The notes beneath the pieces are model-generated. The model did not search any database and was not told where the DNA came from. It saw only the letters and a list, made by a program, of their open reading frames with translations. From Oxytricha trifallax (lineage: Eukaryota > Ciliophora > Spirotrichea > Sporadotrichida > Oxytrichidae), in contig ARYC01000315.1 in the NCBI GenBank assembly GCA_000711775.1, forward strand, positions 1 to 64,000: a stretch of DNA of 64,000 bases, read 5' to 3'. Position numbers and translations under genes: made by a program. Position 1 is the stretch's first letter, and each line of letters opens with the position of its first letter. This document shows, in pieces, positions 49,381-60,694 of this stretch.

Positions 49381-49747
49381 TTATATATTGGTTATTCAAG
49401 AATAAACTTTCTATAGCCATGAATATTAAAAACCAGTGTATTATATATTTCTACCATAAAAAATAAAAAGACAAATTTTATAAAGAAGAATCGATGACCT
49501 TTAAATATAAATTTAATCTAAAAACAATGATTTTCGCGCAATAAAATTAATATATTTAAAGTTAGTTGATTATTTTTTTAATTTATATTATTATAAAAAA
49601 CATTTTATATTTGATAAATTTCATTTAACAAAGTTCATATTATAATTATATTCATTTATTAAGAAAATACTATTTAATAAAATAATATATAAATCTAAAC
49701 AAAAAATTCTTAAAAAAACATTTAGAATTACTCTATAAATTCATTTA
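49381..49747. other. AT-rich spacer
   Basis: Non-coding AT-rich DNA between the surface-protein gene and the GC-rich insertion. No feature seen. Confidence 0.5.
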
Positions 49748-50462
49748 ATGAAGAATCTGTTGTGTGTGTGTAATGAGTAATCTCAAATTAAATTTAACAT
49801 ATCACTGTTTAATACTAAAATCAAACCATCAATTTTAGTCGTGACGTAGACGTATCTAAAGTAATTGACGTGGCAATCAATGACGTGGCAAGTCGTGAAC
49901 TAGAAAAACTCCAAAAAACCACCTCGCTCCCCATTCCACTTCTCCCTGGACTGAGATGCATACACCTACCCTGGTGTTTCCTGCAGAGCTCTCAGAGATC
50001 TGCTTCCTGTAAACAATTAAAGGGGAGTCTGGAAAAAAACTCTTACCAGGTTCCACCGCTTCTGAGATAGTAGTCTCTGTCCTTTCGCTGTGGTAGCCTC
50101 ATTAACCCGACCTGGTGTGGGAGGAAAATCATTATCGTTGGCTTCTATGGTTCTCATCGTCTCACTTTTGAAGGTTGAGCACCACCTTCATCCTGCTCCC
50201 TATTACCTAGGAAGCTGAACTCACGCCAGGAAGCTCATCTAATGCAGGGAAATCCTTAGCGTGCAGACAACTCGAGGAGTCTAGGATCTGACAGATTGAA
50301 CCCCGCCGACTGGACCCTAATGCGGTGAACCCAGCAACCCCCTGCCTACCCTCAGCAGGCCTAAGTGTAGTAGAAAGCTCTATTTGAAAGTCTCCAGCCT
50401 CGGGCCCCTGTGGGTCACCCTATCATTATAACTTTCTAATTTAATAATATGAAGAATCTGTT
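49748..50462. mobile_element. GC-rich insertion flanked by a 14-bp direct repeat (SINE-like or ncRNA-derived)
   Basis: ATGAAGAATCTGTT occurs at 49748-49761 and 50449-50462. Between them lies about 690 bases, of which 49835-50430 is far more GC-rich than anything else in the window and has no convincing protein frame. Next to the left repeat is GTGTGTGTG, which read on the minus strand would be a CA tail before a target duplication. On the minus strand GGGGTTCAATCTGTC resembles a pol III B box, but no matched A box was found. This arrangement fits a retroposed, structured RNA (SINE-like); an MDS with a 14-bp pointer is the alternative. Confidence 0.55.
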
Positions 50463-51128
50463 CAATTTATAGATTATTAAGAAAAATTATAATAAATATT
50501 AAAGTGATTATATAATACTAAATGAATTAGCATCTTTGTCTGCGATTTAAAAATTTAATTATAATAGAATTTATTAAATATACTTGTTTTTATTTATATT
50601 ATAATTTATAATATATAAATGCATATTTTAATTTTATAAAGTAGATTTGACTACATATTTAATAAATAATTAATGTACAAGATTATTTAATAATTTCAAT
50701 ATTAATAGTTTTTTTAAATAATTTAAATTAATTTCTTTTAATTATTATAATTCTGATTAAAAACACATTTTAATATACATATGAAATGGAAATTTTCTTT
50801 AAAATAATAATAAACTAGAAAGTTTATAATAATATTAAAAACAAGATTTCTGAAGAAACTTATTCTATAATCTATAATTTGAAAAAAATCTAAATATCAT
50901 CTTACACAGTGAAAGATATGTTTTGTTTACAAATTTATGAGATCCAAAGAATATATTAACAAATATCTTCTAGTTTTATTAATTTTAATTAGTTAGACTA
51001 AACTTTATGTAATGACCTAAGAACAAAAAAAACTTAAAAACATATTTTTTATGAAGAATCAAAATAATGCTCTAATGATATTCAAAGATTGAGAGTATGA
51101 TAACATGATAATCATAAATATAATCCTA
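50463..51128. other. AT-rich germline spacer
   Basis: Extremely AT-rich, no coding, no clear repeats. Confidence 0.55.
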
Positions 51129-51368
51129 GTAAAACCCCATAGATCAATTAAGAAGCGAGGATTGAAGTTAAGAACAATTATATTATAATTTAATTATTAT
51201 TGGTGTACAATTTTAATGATTAGCAAATTATTTAAACAATTGTCTCGAATTATTGTCTTCATAAATTAATATCCTAATTATAATAAATAATAGGCAATAT
51301 CAATTAAAATTTCAATCTAATTGTTCTTAACTTCAAACCTCGCTTTTAGTTGATCGATGGGATTTTAC
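51129..51368. mobile_element. 240-bp terminal-inverted-repeat element (MITE-like)
   Basis: The left arm 51129-51180 (starting GTAAAACCCCATAGATCAAT) and right arm 51318-51368 (ending TTGATCGATGGGATTTTAC) are reverse complements over about 51 bases with a handful of mismatches. They share AGCGAGG and TTGAAGTTAAGAACAATTA. The centre is about 137 bases and AT-rich, with no ORF. Flanking target duplication was not clear. Confidence 0.7.
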
Positions 51369-54300
51369 AACTATTTATACAATTAATTAATTTTTCAGGT
51401 ATCAAATATGATAATACCACTTAAAATTATTTTTTATTTATTTTTTAAAATATGTAAATTATTATTATTTAATTTTACTAATGAAAATTAAATAAATTTT
51501 TTTAATACAGAGATCGGTATAATGTGAAAAATAACAAATAAATAAGAATAGAAAAGATAAACAGATATTACTTCGTAATTTATTCAAAAATATAAAATTT
51601 CAAAATTTTATAGTTAGTTTAAAACATTTCTTGTAATATATTATGAGCTTACTTAAATTTTTAAATAATTAAAAATAAAAACATTAAGATAATTCATAAT
51701 AACTATTGTAGTATGACTCATAAGCTATTATTAGGCTGAAACAAGTTATAATATAATTATTTTAGCTATAATATTAAATGAATAAATAATTCTACCAGAT
51801 AACTTTTTAAATATTAATAATCATGATAATTATAATATTTTTTTTATACATTATGAATTAAAATGATTAAAATAATAAATTGGTTTTTATTTTAATAAAA
51901 ATTATTTTAAATATAGTGATTAATATTTATATAGAAATATTTAAATAAATATTATATATCTTCTTTTAATTTTTAATTTTTATTAAAGAATAAAATATAG
52001 ATTGAATAAATTTAAGTTTAAATATTATCATATTTAGATAAAATTATTATTATATCATAATTAAAATAAAAAAAAAGAAAGGGGCAAATCAGAAATAATA
52101 AGCATAATTTAAATAGATATAGTAAATCATTTAAACTTTATTAAAAAATAGTCAAATTAGTACATTTAAAGAAAACAAATTTGCCCAAAAATGAATTAAT
52201 ACTGTAGAATAATTATGAATTATCTGTAATATATAAAAAATATCCCTATTTTTTCCCCATTATTGGATATAATAATTATGACTATAATTTGAATGAATAA
52301 ATAATCGAACTATTAATTATTTATTATTAAAATTGAACCTATCTCACTTTAGCGATTAAAGATATATAGTACTGTCAATAACCAGTAAAATTCAGCAGGC
52401 TTTGAATAAGCTATAAAAACTAAAGATGGGTCAAATAAGATAATTTTAATTGCCAATAATCTTATTAATTATATATAAATTTAAATTAAACGAATAAATT
52501 TCGAGTATACTCCCTCAAATTACGACTTTATTATATATACCTCAACTTCTTAAAAGAACCTATACTTTAGATTTCAAAATAAACTTGAAGCTAATTCCTT
52601 TAAAATTATTAAGTATGAGAAATCTTTAAAAAAACATTTGAAATAAAAGGAATGTTCATTTAAATTGAAATTTGATGGTAATTTATGCAGGAAAGTAACT
52701 AATATCTGGAGGACTACATGGAAGAATTGATTCAAAAAATAAATGTATATAATAATGATCTTTCAACTTAATGAAAATCAGAAAAAGAAGGGTTTTTTTA
52801 TTTTTTTTTAAAAACAAAAATAAAAGCGTAACTTGAAACAAAGTTATATTTATTGAAAAAAGATGTTTAGTAAATTTATATATAGTAATCCTGAAAAGGA
52901 TTAAAGTTAAATATAAATTTTTAATTTATGGAACAGTTGAACATCAAGGAAAATATGGTTATAATATAACTTATATTAAGAATAGAAATTAGTTTTAAAT
53001 AAATTTATGGCAATAATCAAAAACTTATTGAGTTTATAAATAGATAAAATTTTATGTATTTATATTTATTGATTATATTTCATGATTAATTTATTATCTT
53101 TATTTATATATGCTTAATTAAATATATATTAGTTATTAACTGGATTTTTAAAGGTATTAATAATTTATTCATATAACTATTATAGAAATATCCATTAAAA
53201 CAATAAAAATATAGCAAATTTATAAATTTGAATATGATATCAACAATATAATATCAATAAATTTGAAATATATTATATATTTATTAATAAGTATAAGACT
53301 TGTCTTTTTTTATTTATATATTGTATTTTAATCTAAATTAATATTTAAATTTAGCAAATAAATAAGTGTAATATCTAAAAACTTATTTTATGCTTTAATA
53401 TAATTAATAAACATTTAAACACAATTTGCTTTTTTCCATTCCTTCCTTCCTTCCATACTTACTATAATAATAATATTATTAATAATTATAATAATAATAT
53501 TATTATTAATAATAATATAAATTCCATTATAGCTTTATGCGCTAAACTAACAAATTTAATTTTAGTTATAATTAATATTTTTAATACATTTTAATAATTA
53601 AATACATTTTAAAAAAATTATAGTGTTTTCTGTGACTATCCATATAATATAAACTAAAAATTAATTCATATTATATTTAATTAACCAACTTCTATAAGAA
53701 ATTCAATTATCTATTTTAAAACTAAATTTAAAATGACAAATGGTAAAAGGAAAAATAAAATGGAATCATTTAGCAATATTTATATACTATAAATATGTAA
53801 TAAGTTGAAAAGAATAGATTTCATTTGTCTTTAACTTATGGATATCAGTTTACGAAAAATTTGTGTATTTTGTAATAAATTAATATTATGCTAAATAAAA
53901 TAAAAAACCATTGTTTTAAATTAAAAGTTATAAATAGAGAAAAAAAACTTTAAGCAATTCATTAATATTGACGATTGATATCAGTACATTTAGTTAGAAA
54001 CAATTTGATTTTATTATAATTTATAAACTATAATTAAAATAAAAACCTCTGCTAAAAAGTTTATATGATAAATTTTTTATGAAAGATTATAAATATTTAT
54101 TGAATTCTTTGTCAATAAATTTAGTAAATTAAAATAAATATTATATATAATTCAAAAATCAGAAAGATTGTAAATAATTTTATATACATAAACTTTATAT
54201 GTATTTAAAGCAGCTTTTATAATTAAATATTAGAATTTTTTTCTAATTGTGGAGAAACTTACAAAATGATTCAAATGAGTTATTTGAATTTAGATAAATA

Positions 54301-54712
54301 ATTTTTTTTATTTTCAAATTAATAACTGCTCAGCGAATTAACAATCTAAAATAATAAGTATTGTCTAAATAATAATATAAAATAAATAGAAATATTATTA
54401 AAAGAAGGATTATTTTAATATATGTTCCAATATTAGTTTAAAAGAATTATTTAATTGAATAAGTATATATTTTATTCAAAAATGATCATTGAATACTATT
54501 AAAAATTAATTAGTAGAACCGTAGTGGTCGTTTAAAATTTAATATAATGTAATGTTTTTTAATTTAATTAAATAAATTTAAATAATTATTTTTAATTATT
54601 AGTATATTTTTAATAATTATCAGTCATCTAATAAATAATTAAATAATAAAATTATTCATTTATTTTTAATTAATTACAATTTATTTATTTAAATTATATT
54701 TTATTATTTTTG
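51369..54712. other. Long AT-rich germline-limited spacer
   Basis: About 3.3 kb with almost no GC and no coding-like frame. The only distinctive sequence is the simple repeat at 53437-53520. Confidence 0.6.
53437..53520. repeat. Simple repeats: CCTT run followed by palindromic TAA/TTA runs
   Basis: A pyrimidine run of CCTT units is followed by ATAATAATAATATTATTAAT-type sequence that is self-complementary and could form AT hairpins. Confidence 0.6.
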
Positions 54713-55140
54713 GGAGTCAATCAAAAAGTGGATGAGTCATTATGACACACATGTCTTTAATAAACAGTTATCCTTAAGATACGACATATGACAGATAAGT
54801 TTGGATAGTTGGATTGATAGAAGAGAGTAGCAAGATATATAAAATACTTAATGTTTAGAGTTGGTCAAAACATAATCATTAAACATATTAAATTCAGAAA
54901 ACGAGTACGAAACATTTTCGATAACATACGGACGGGCAAGTTATATTGGCATAGATTGGGAAATGCTTGAAAAGACATAAAAAACTAATAATTCATTAAT
55001 CAATAATGGTATTCATAGTAAAATGGAAAACAATGATTTAATTGAAAGACCCTTTAAATTTTGTAAAAAACATTAAATCTCAAGTCAAAATGATAATTTA
55101 AAGCATTTTACCTTTATTTATATATCTCAGATACATTGAT
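54713..55140 (+). CDS. Isolated coding island, unknown protein (probable MDS)
   Basis: Base composition rises abruptly at 54713. After a TGA near 54797 the plus strand is open for about 340 bases, with normal composition: SLDSWIDRREQQDIQNTQ, NSENEYETFSITYGRASYIG, IDWEMLEKTQKTN, NGIHSKMENNDLIERPFKF. It ends at TGA near 55138. The same frame upstream of the first TGA reads MSHYDTHVFNKQLSLRYDI, so the TGA may lie in a small IES. No start or partner exons are visible nearby, as expected for one MDS of a gene whose other parts are distant. No family recognised. Confidence 0.5.
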
Positions 55141-56339
55141 TTCATCAGGCGTATTATATGATAAATTTACTTATATTTCAGATTATAATATAATGAAGTA
55201 ATTAAGAGATGAAAGTATAAAATTTTATTCCTGTATTGTTCATTTATATTCAAAGAATAGATATTTTATAGATTTTAAAATTATTTTTAATTTTTTAATT
55301 TATTATTTTAAATATTCTAAAATCTTTATAAATTTTACAATTAATCATCTAATTCAAAATAAATAACATGAATTTTGTTTAGTTTCTTATTAAATTTTGA
55401 ATATTTCTATAAAGAATTTTGTGTAATATTTTTCTATAACCTTACCCTAAAATATTATTTGACGTACTCAAGAGAAATTGCTTGCTCTCTAAGTTCTATA
55501 TTTATAGTACTGAATTTTAAAACTTATTGTTTTAACTAAAAATAATTAATTAGCATAAAATATTAAAATTATCTTAGGGCAGTTTCCTCAACTATAAGAC
55601 TTATATTTCTTATTTGTTTCTATTATTTAAATTTTCAAACATTATCACGCTAATGTCAATAATTCATGACTTTAGAGTATTCAAGTCTTTTTTATTATGC
55701 AAGAAATCCTTCAAATGAGACATTGTAGATTATTATGAGGTTTATATGACATTTAGAGAAAATTTAGGAGAAAAAATTGTATGCTTACCTGCCTTCGAGC
55801 AATTTCCAAAATTTTTAACTCTCTTTTGATACAATTTTTTAATAAATAATTTTACTAATCAATCTATAAGAATATATATATTTTAATTTTCAAATTTTTG
55901 CTAACATTATTTACGCAAAAAATTTTCCAATTATTTCTAACATATTTTTAATTATTAAAGACCTTACAGATTTTATATAAAAATCATAAAATTATATTAA
56001 AAAAATGTACTGAACATGAACTTCCCCAAAAATCTTTTTTCTTATCAGAAATAAATAATAAATTAATTATTTTATGATTTTTATTTATTAATAAACTATC
56101 AACATAAGTTAAATTATTAAAGTATTGAAAATAAATTAGTTTTGATAAATTATATAAATGTATATATACATAATTTATATTTTTAAATAAGTTAAAATAT
56201 CAAGAATTAAATTAATTTAATAAAAAAAAAGCTTAGATTTATTATTATTTAAAAAATCTTTCTTTATTAAATTGTAAAAATTTGATAATTAATATTTTTT
56301 TAATTTTTCAAAAGTTATTAATAATATATGCATAAAATA
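55141..56339. other. AT-rich spacer with one possible tiny MDS
   Basis: Mostly non-coding. Around 55666-55740 the plus strand reads MTLEYSSLFYYARNPSNETL, which could be a short MDS; the rest shows nothing. Confidence 0.35.
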
Positions 56340-56440
56340 TTGCTCACTATTCTATTGTCACTTATTATGCAGATCACGACTCTGCTATCTTTATTGACTA
56401 AATGATTCAAGAGTAAGAAACGACTGATAATTATTTACTT
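56340..56440 (+). CDS. Short coding island next to the TBE (probable MDS)
   Basis: Plus strand reads AHYSIVTYYADHDSAIFIDQ then MIQEQETTDNY, clearly protein-like within AT-rich surroundings. It lies about 130 bases left of the second TBE. No start or stop belongs to it; function unknown. It may belong to the same gene as the 54713-55140 island. Confidence 0.45.
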
Positions 56441-56567
56441 AGTTATTTATATTAATTTCTGCTCAAACATAATCAAGTTTTTTAATATACTTTTTCATTT
56501 TATCAGTATAATTACATTTATCAAATAATTTTAAATTTATCAAGATAATCGTGAAGCTAGAGAGATT

Positions 56568-56703
56568 CCAAACCCCAAAACCCTTTCAGTAGTTTGATTG
56601 AGTTTTTTATTGATAATAGTGGACTATTAGTGCATTCTTTATTAGGGTTTTAATAGGGTTTATGTAGGGGTTTTATGTTTGAATATTAGTAATTTAAGTG
56701 AGT
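56568..56703 (+). repeat. Left terminal inverted repeat of TBE
   Basis: Pairs with 60556-60691. Both contain TTTCAGTAGTTTGATTGAGT and TAGGGTTTTAATAGGGTTTA, with about ten differences. The outer 17 bases are degenerate C4A4 telomere repeats. Confidence 0.93.
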
Positions 56704-56705
56704 AA

Positions 56706-57738
56706 ATGCGAGGTTTGGGGTCAATTTATAGCAGTGAGTATATAGATTTATTGTTTAAGTTGCGTTATGGATGTGATGAATATAATGATCAACTCAAGCC
56801 TATCCTAAATTACACGTCTATAGCAAGGCTACTCCATAAATCTCCTGCAACTGTGAGGTCTCACTGTCTATTAGCATTGAATTTAAAGAGATAGCATCTT
56901 AATTCTAAGCCTAAGAGACCCTTAAAATTTTAGCAGCATCATATCGATTATCTTATAAATGATAAGACTCTTAAATACTGGGCTCATTTTTCCCATGCCT
57001 AGAGAGCTGTGATGTTTCATCGCCAATTTCCTGATCTTAATATTTCTACTTAATCGATAGCTAATATCTATAAAAAGAATGGAATATCTAACAAGGCAGT
57101 CAATCACATCAAGAGAGTGATTGACTTTAATGTTCCATTTTATAAGACTAATTTAAATTATATATTCGATTAAATGCAGAGGTCTTAAGAGCATAATATA
57201 AAGTTCATACACACTGATGAAGCTGTATTTACATTCAATACCTTTATATCAAGGTAGTAATATAGAAGTTTATGACTAGAAGGTTAAGGTGTAAACACAT
57301 GCTATTCTTGGTGGAATAAGTGAAGATAGTGGCCTCGAGACTTATGTTATTAACCCTCGTTCTGCAAAGACTGAATAATATATTAAGTTCTTGCAATAAC
57401 TCAGAGATAAGTACGCTGACTAAGAGATTATTCTATTCGTTGATAACTTGTCAGTTCATAAAACTGAAAACTCAAGGAAGGAATATGAAAGGCTAAATAT
57501 AACACCTGTATTTAATGTTCCTTACAGCCCTTATTTCAAAGAAATTGAGCTATATTGGGGCCTATTGAAAGGCCACTACAAGAAACTTCTACTCTACCAT
57601 CTGATGCATGATTTAAAGATTGATACAGTCAATTTTATTAAGAGTGCTGCTAAGAGAGTCAGTGATGAGAAAGTTAAAGTATGCGCAAGAGAAGAGAGAT
57701 TTTGTGTATATAAATAAGTTTTGGATTTAAACGAATGA
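56706..57738 (+). CDS. TBE 42-kDa transposase (DDE, Tc1/mariner type), frameshifted
   Basis: ATG 56706 (MRGLGSIYSSEYIDLLFKL) to TGA 57736-57738, about 343 residues after correction of one extra T near 57270. The N-terminal helix-turn-helix-like part includes SIARLLHKSPATVRSH. The catalytic core shows the first Asp in HTDEAVF (57217), the second in ILFVDNLSVHK (57435) and the Glu in PYFKEIELYWGLLKGH (57545), the DD-E arrangement of this family. TBE transposases are known to act in genome rearrangement in Oxytricha as well as in transposition. Because of the frameshift this copy cannot make full-length protein. It converges with the next gene with a 6-bp gap. Confidence 0.94.
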
Positions 57739-57744
57739 ATAAGT

Positions 57745-58536
57745 TCACATATTAAATTTTCCCGTAAAGGGATTTAGCTTCTCTTTCTTTTCTTCTTCTT
57801 AAGGCTTGCTTGGGCTTGTGTTTCTTCTCTTAGTGCCAGCTCCTGCGTCTATGTTCATCTCGTCTGACTATTAGAAATCTTTGAAGAGCCTCTTACTCAA
57901 TTCATGTTTTACTTGAGACTTTCTCTCTCTGTTTAATTTGCTGCGCTCTTTCATCAAGTATATAGCAGTACCAGGTTTTTCTATAAAGTTAGAAGACTAA
58001 GCTTATTTGAGATGAAAGGATGCTTTTGAAGTTTCTATAGCCAAATGTCACTTTATTTTAATACCTTGCTTCTCTTTTTCTTCAGGAGAGATGCGGTACC
58101 GTTTCTTATGAGCTTCTTATATAACTTCATTTAAGTGCTCAGGTTTCAGAGTTCCAAGGACACCAAAGAAGAAGTTTCTCTCTGGCAACTTATTAGAGAG
58201 TTGCAGCTTTAATGAAAGGTAGAGAGCAACATCCGGATAACTCATAGCATCGTCATATAGGTTTGTTACTGAAATTTCAGGGTAGTTAGGTATCTCTATC
58301 ATCCTAATTTCAATAGACTTAAAAACCTTTTTCTCTTCACTCAGTAAGGCTTTTAAGAATGAGATTTTAGTCCCCTCCTAAGTCGGAAAGAACAATCCAA
58401 CTATAATGGATTTATTAATCTTACTTAAGAACTTACCTTGCTAAACCAAATATCTATAGAGGTCCTCTTTACCTCGAAATTTTCCTAGTAAATCTTGAGA
58501 TTAAATTATCTTCATCGCATCATTCATAGACTCCAT
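57745..58536 (-). CDS. TBE 22-kDa-type protein, interrupted by TGA
   Basis: Minus-strand ATG 58536 (MESMNDAMKIIQSQDLLGKF) leads through SIIVGLFFPTQEGTKISFLK, EIRMIEIPNYPEISVTNLYD and LGTLKPEHLNEVI to an in-frame TGA near 58050. The same frame then continues (HLAIETSKASFHLKQ, YLMKERSKLNRERKSQVKHE, GAGTKRRNTSPSKPQEEEKK) to TGA 57747-57745. The internal TGA is probably a point mutation. 58520-58714 holds another minus-strand frame (MIKMEINLCTLEEVIQCFY) that may be the original N-terminus in a shifted frame. Role within TBE unknown. Confidence 0.85.
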
Positions 58537-58739
58537 CTTGCTTCCTCTTTCTAGAAATGTTAATGAAATTTAAAATTATGGATATCCATTCTAAGTTTAT
58601 TAATATCTTACTTCTAAATAGGGATGATCTACTGGAGGTCAACCTTGAAAAGATAGTGTAGAAGCATTGAATAACTTCCTCCAAGGTACACAGATTGATT
58701 TCCATTTTTATCAATCTATCTCCATTTAATTGCTCCTAA

Positions 58740-59100
58740 TAATGTTTAATTATTTTAGGAGGTCCTCCAAATTAAGTTCAAACTTTATTAGGAGTTAAAT
58801 TTTAAGGTTAAAACTTAATTAGGTGTAGATTAAATAAAAAAATGCTTAATAATTTTACCTCAAAATTAAGTTCAAACTTGATATGGAGTACCTCCTAAAG
58901 AAACAAAACTTGATTAGGAGTATTTTAATTTACTAAAATGTATAAAATTCTCATAAGATATGTCAACTTACAGTCTTTTATGGTTAGTTCATTTTCTTAC
59001 CTCTCAGCAAAAAATCTACCAGAGTGTCTTATACTCTACTATAATAGTTTATCTAGGTAGATTTTATCATTATTATAATAAAATATATCAGCAAACTAAA
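58740..59100. other. TBE internal spacer with diverged tandem phrases
   Basis: Between the 22-kDa and 57-kDa genes lies a non-coding segment with repeated phrases of the type AAGTTCAAACTT and ACTTGATTAGGAGT (58760-58920) in both orientations. It must contain both 5' regions. Confidence 0.5.
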
Positions 59101-60530
59101 ATGAGCGCTAACCTGTTAAGAAGAGCGGTATTACTTGGATCAAGGCAATATAAGTTATCATTCCAGCAACCAAGATAAGCAGACCAGAGACGCTTGTACT
59201 CAGTGGGAGCCTACTTATGACAACTTTGACCAGTCTAGCTTTGAGATTTAAATATAAATTAAGTTGGAGGTTATCACATAAGCTGTGAAAATTGATGAGG
59301 AGGTTAAACAGCCCGCCATAGAGCATTAATAAATACCAGGCAAAGTTGACTATTAATGCAAAGAAAGCAATAAAGTTTTCCCTTACAAGTCAACTTATAA
59401 GAGACTCTTGAGAGATATACACAACGATATGCCAAGGTTATATCTCAAGCATTAAATGAAAGATGGGAAATATGTCTGTGAGTTCTGTGAGAAGCCATAT
59501 TCTCATACTAAAGACCTCAAAATGCACCTAAAGAAAAAGCATAATCATAGTTTTGTCTTTATTCATGAATCTACTGGGAATAAATTCCTCTAAAAGAGAA
59601 GATCAAGAAACCCAGTGGAGTCTCTTAGAGTTGAAGTCTAAAAGTAAGTCAAAATGAAGAAATCAGTCAAGAACTTTCCAGTCTTTGAGATCAATAAAAT
59701 CATGGATAAAATAGAGGCAATGAGGATTCCCATATTAAAAATAATTGACTTAGATTCTTGCCTAGAAAGCTACCTCACTCTTGAATATAAAATAGAGAAG
59801 AGAGTCATTACTGATGACTAATATGCTTACAAGATATATCCTTTCAATTACTGCCTTGCTGATTACAAGTACCAAATGGAATTTTCTAATTAGTATTATG
59901 CTCTTTAAAAGGCAAAGTTAAATGAGTACAGTCATATCATCTAGCTTGATGCTATTTTACTTGGTAAAAATCATGTAGCCTTCAGGCTTCCTTTACTTGA
60001 AATGACTTACATAGAATTCTTATCTGACAAAAGATGTCAGAGATAAATTAGCTAGATAGTATAGCAGACATTTGAGGGGATTGAAGAGCTTCACAAGCTT
60101 GGTTATGTTCATGAGAACATCATGATGAACTTTCAGCCTCTTAGAGTTTATAATATTGACTTCAACAAAGCTAAAATAGTGCAAGTCTTTGCATAAGGAA
60201 ATGTATACGTCACTCCTGGATATTTCCCAGAGAGAGGAGTGGAGAGATGGAGACACTTAATGGGATATTTGGGCTCTAGCAGTAATAATAATAGAGAGCG
60301 ACATGCCAAGAAACGATTACTTTAGCTGCAGGAGTGAGAGAGATTCTAAGCAGAGAATCAAACAATATCTTGATAAAAATAAAATAAATGGAGTTCTCAG
60401 AGAACTTGCATACTCAACTATTATCTAGCCAAGCTAAGAAAATTAACAAATAATAGAAACAATCAAACATCAATTAAGAAAGATAAAATTCAGAGAACTG
60501 CTACATAACTCTAAGCTTATATTTGTGTGA
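59101..60530 (+). CDS. TBE 57-kDa zinc-finger/kinase protein, several lesions
   Basis: ATG 59101 (MSANLLRRAVLLGSRQYK); a frame change near 59215 leads to EPTYDNFDQSSFEIQ. Zinc finger CEFCEKPYSHTKDLKMHLKK at about 59480-59540; the partner finger (DYQCKESNKVFPYKS, 59350) has lost one Cys. The kinase-like region reads LGYVHENIMMNFQPLRV: compared with the first copy, 15 bases encoding RDLKP are deleted, so the catalytic Asp is gone. A second frame change near 60240 separates PGYFPERG from DIWALAVIIIESDMP; the end is TGA 60528-60530. The copy is defective. Confidence 0.9.
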
Positions 60531-60555
60531 AATATTTTAAAAATTCGCTTGTCAT

Positions 60556-60691
60556 ACTCACTTAAATTACTAATATTTAAACCCTAATCCCCTGCATAAA
60601 CCCTATTAAAACCCTAAAAAAGTATGTACTAATAGTCTACTTTTATCAATCAAAAACTCAATCAAACTACTGAAAGGATTTTGGGGTTTTG
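60556..60691 (-). repeat. Right terminal inverted repeat of TBE
   Basis: Reverse complement of the left repeat, ending in GGGGTTTTG followed by ATT. The repeats have diverged by point changes, which suggests an older insertion. Confidence 0.93.
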
Positions 60692-60694
60692 ATT

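Larger units (their letters stand above)
56568..60691 (+). mobile_element. Full-length TBE transposon, all three genes present but mutated
   Basis: 4124 bp bounded by C4A4-type ends (CCAAACCCCAAAACCC at 56568; the right end is GGATTTTGGGGTTTTG) and flanked by the target duplication ATT (56565-56567 and 60692-60694). 136-bp terminal inverted repeats. Gene order: transposase (+), 22-kDa-type gene (-), zinc-finger/kinase gene (+). Each gene has at least one frameshift, stop or deletion, so the copy looks inactive. TBEs are Tc1/mariner-like elements eliminated from the macronucleus. Confidence 0.96.

Noticed and set aside
50060-50290. RNase P or SRP RNA in the GC-rich island
   Set aside because: Isolated phrases resemble conserved RNA motifs (e.g. 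GGAAGCTCATC), but their order and spacing do not fit either RNA.
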